DNA from: JAAEQG01 sp043803085
GTDB lineage: Bacteria > Planctomycetota > Phycisphaerae > UBA1845
Assembly: GCA_043803085.1 (NCBI GenBank)
Contig: JAZDKM010000275.1
Location: 1-11,764, forward strand
Length of the DNA: 11,764 nucleotides
Direction of reading: 5' to 3'
The notes under the pieces were generated by a model. That model saw only the letters and a list, made by a program, of their open reading frames with translations, was not told where the DNA came from and ran no database searches. Each line of letters starts with the position of its first letter. The first letter of the stretch is position 1. A program made the translations under genes and the position numbers. Positions 11,625 to 11,764 of the stretch are shown piece after piece.

Positions 11625-11764
11625 AGCTTATCTGCCGATCGTGAGGTATAACGCCGAACGGGTGGGGGCCAAACTGCCCGGGGAAGTGGAGCACGACGAT
11701 CTGGTCTCGGCCGGGGTCTTCGGCCTGTTGGACGCGATCAACTCCTTCGACCTGCACCGGGGGG
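11620..11764 (+). CDS. fliA: FliA/WhiG-type sigma factor, 5'-truncated and cut by the window edge
   Basis: The frame reads IKAYLPIVRYNAERV, then GAKLPGEVEHDDLVSAG, then VFGLLDAINSFDLHRG. This is sigma-70 region 2, with DDLVSAGVFGLLDAI matching the core-binding segment of FliA/WhiG-type factors; the YN after IVR and the AINSFDL ending resemble planctomycete members. These normally have about 30 or more residues before this point (start and region 1.2). Here the frame meets a TAG at 11596-11598, and similarity ends near 11617. The only standard start downstream is GTG 11641, which would remove the first helix of region 2. The upstream DNA encodes the unknown gene on the other strand. The gene is therefore 5'-truncated by rearrangement or by an assembly join. 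The C-terminal regions lie beyond the window. Confidence 0.85.
   Translation, partial: MKAYLPIVRYNAERVGAKLPGEVEHDDLVSAGVFGLLDAINSFDLHRG

Overview
The window looks like GC-rich chromosome from a Planctomycetota (PVC) bacterium, probably a soil, water or sludge lineage known mainly from metagenomes. Four things point there. The truncated sigma factor at the right edge reads YLPIVRYNAERVGAKLPGE followed by DDLVSAGVFGLLDAI, the form I associate with planctomycete FliA/WhiG-type sigma factors. A membrane protein starts with the short CxCG...CxxC zinc ribbon common in planctomycetes. PilM is joined to a PilN-like part and followed by unusually large inner-membrane pilus-type proteins, as in PVC pilus loci. 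The intergenic DNA is full of hairpin repeats. No rRNA, tRNA or CRISPR array is present, so the placement is inference.

Layout from left to right. 1-480: a possible gene end, a CT-rich hairpin repeat, a small one-helix protein, and the first copy of a 42-bp palindromic repeat. 489-1105: a two-gene toxin-antitoxin module (antitoxin plus VapC-type PIN-domain toxin) with an extended -10 promoter, a strong ribosome site and a 4-nt stop/start overlap. 1106-1400: three more copies of the 42-bp repeat. 1401-3069 (minus): an exported alpha/beta hydrolase followed one base later by a metallo-beta-lactamase-fold hydrolase. 3102-3164: a degenerate 7-bp tandem tract. 3170-4225 (minus): a zinc-ribbon multi-pass membrane protein. 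4226-4986: about 760 bp without a convincing gene but holding several different hairpin elements. 4987-10878 (plus): a pilus or type II secretion inner-membrane operon of pilM, a PilN-like part that is fused to it but split by a frameshift, a PilO-like protein, a 609-residue one-helix protein, and a small multi-pass protein that also seems frameshifted. 10879-11150: REP-like and 42-bp repeats in inverted pairs. 11151-11624 (minus): an unrecognised lower-GC gene. 11620-11764 (plus): a sigma-factor gene that has lost its 5' end.

How the genes fit together. The plus-strand operon should build the cytoplasmic-ring and inner-membrane platform of a type IV pilus or related machine: PilM binds the cytoplasmic tail of PilN, and PilN and PilO pair through coils and ferredoxin-like domains in the periplasm. 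Both apparent frameshifts in this operon need one missing base, so they are either real decay or consensus errors.

The most interesting signals are (i) hairpins with GTAG at the foot, the hallmark of REP elements moved by RAYT transposases; (ii) a separate 42-bp palindromic family in five full ungapped copies whose stem changes keep pairing; (iii) the pilM-pilN fusion and its break; and (iv) the junction near 11620 where the sigma gene and the unknown gene both lose their starts.
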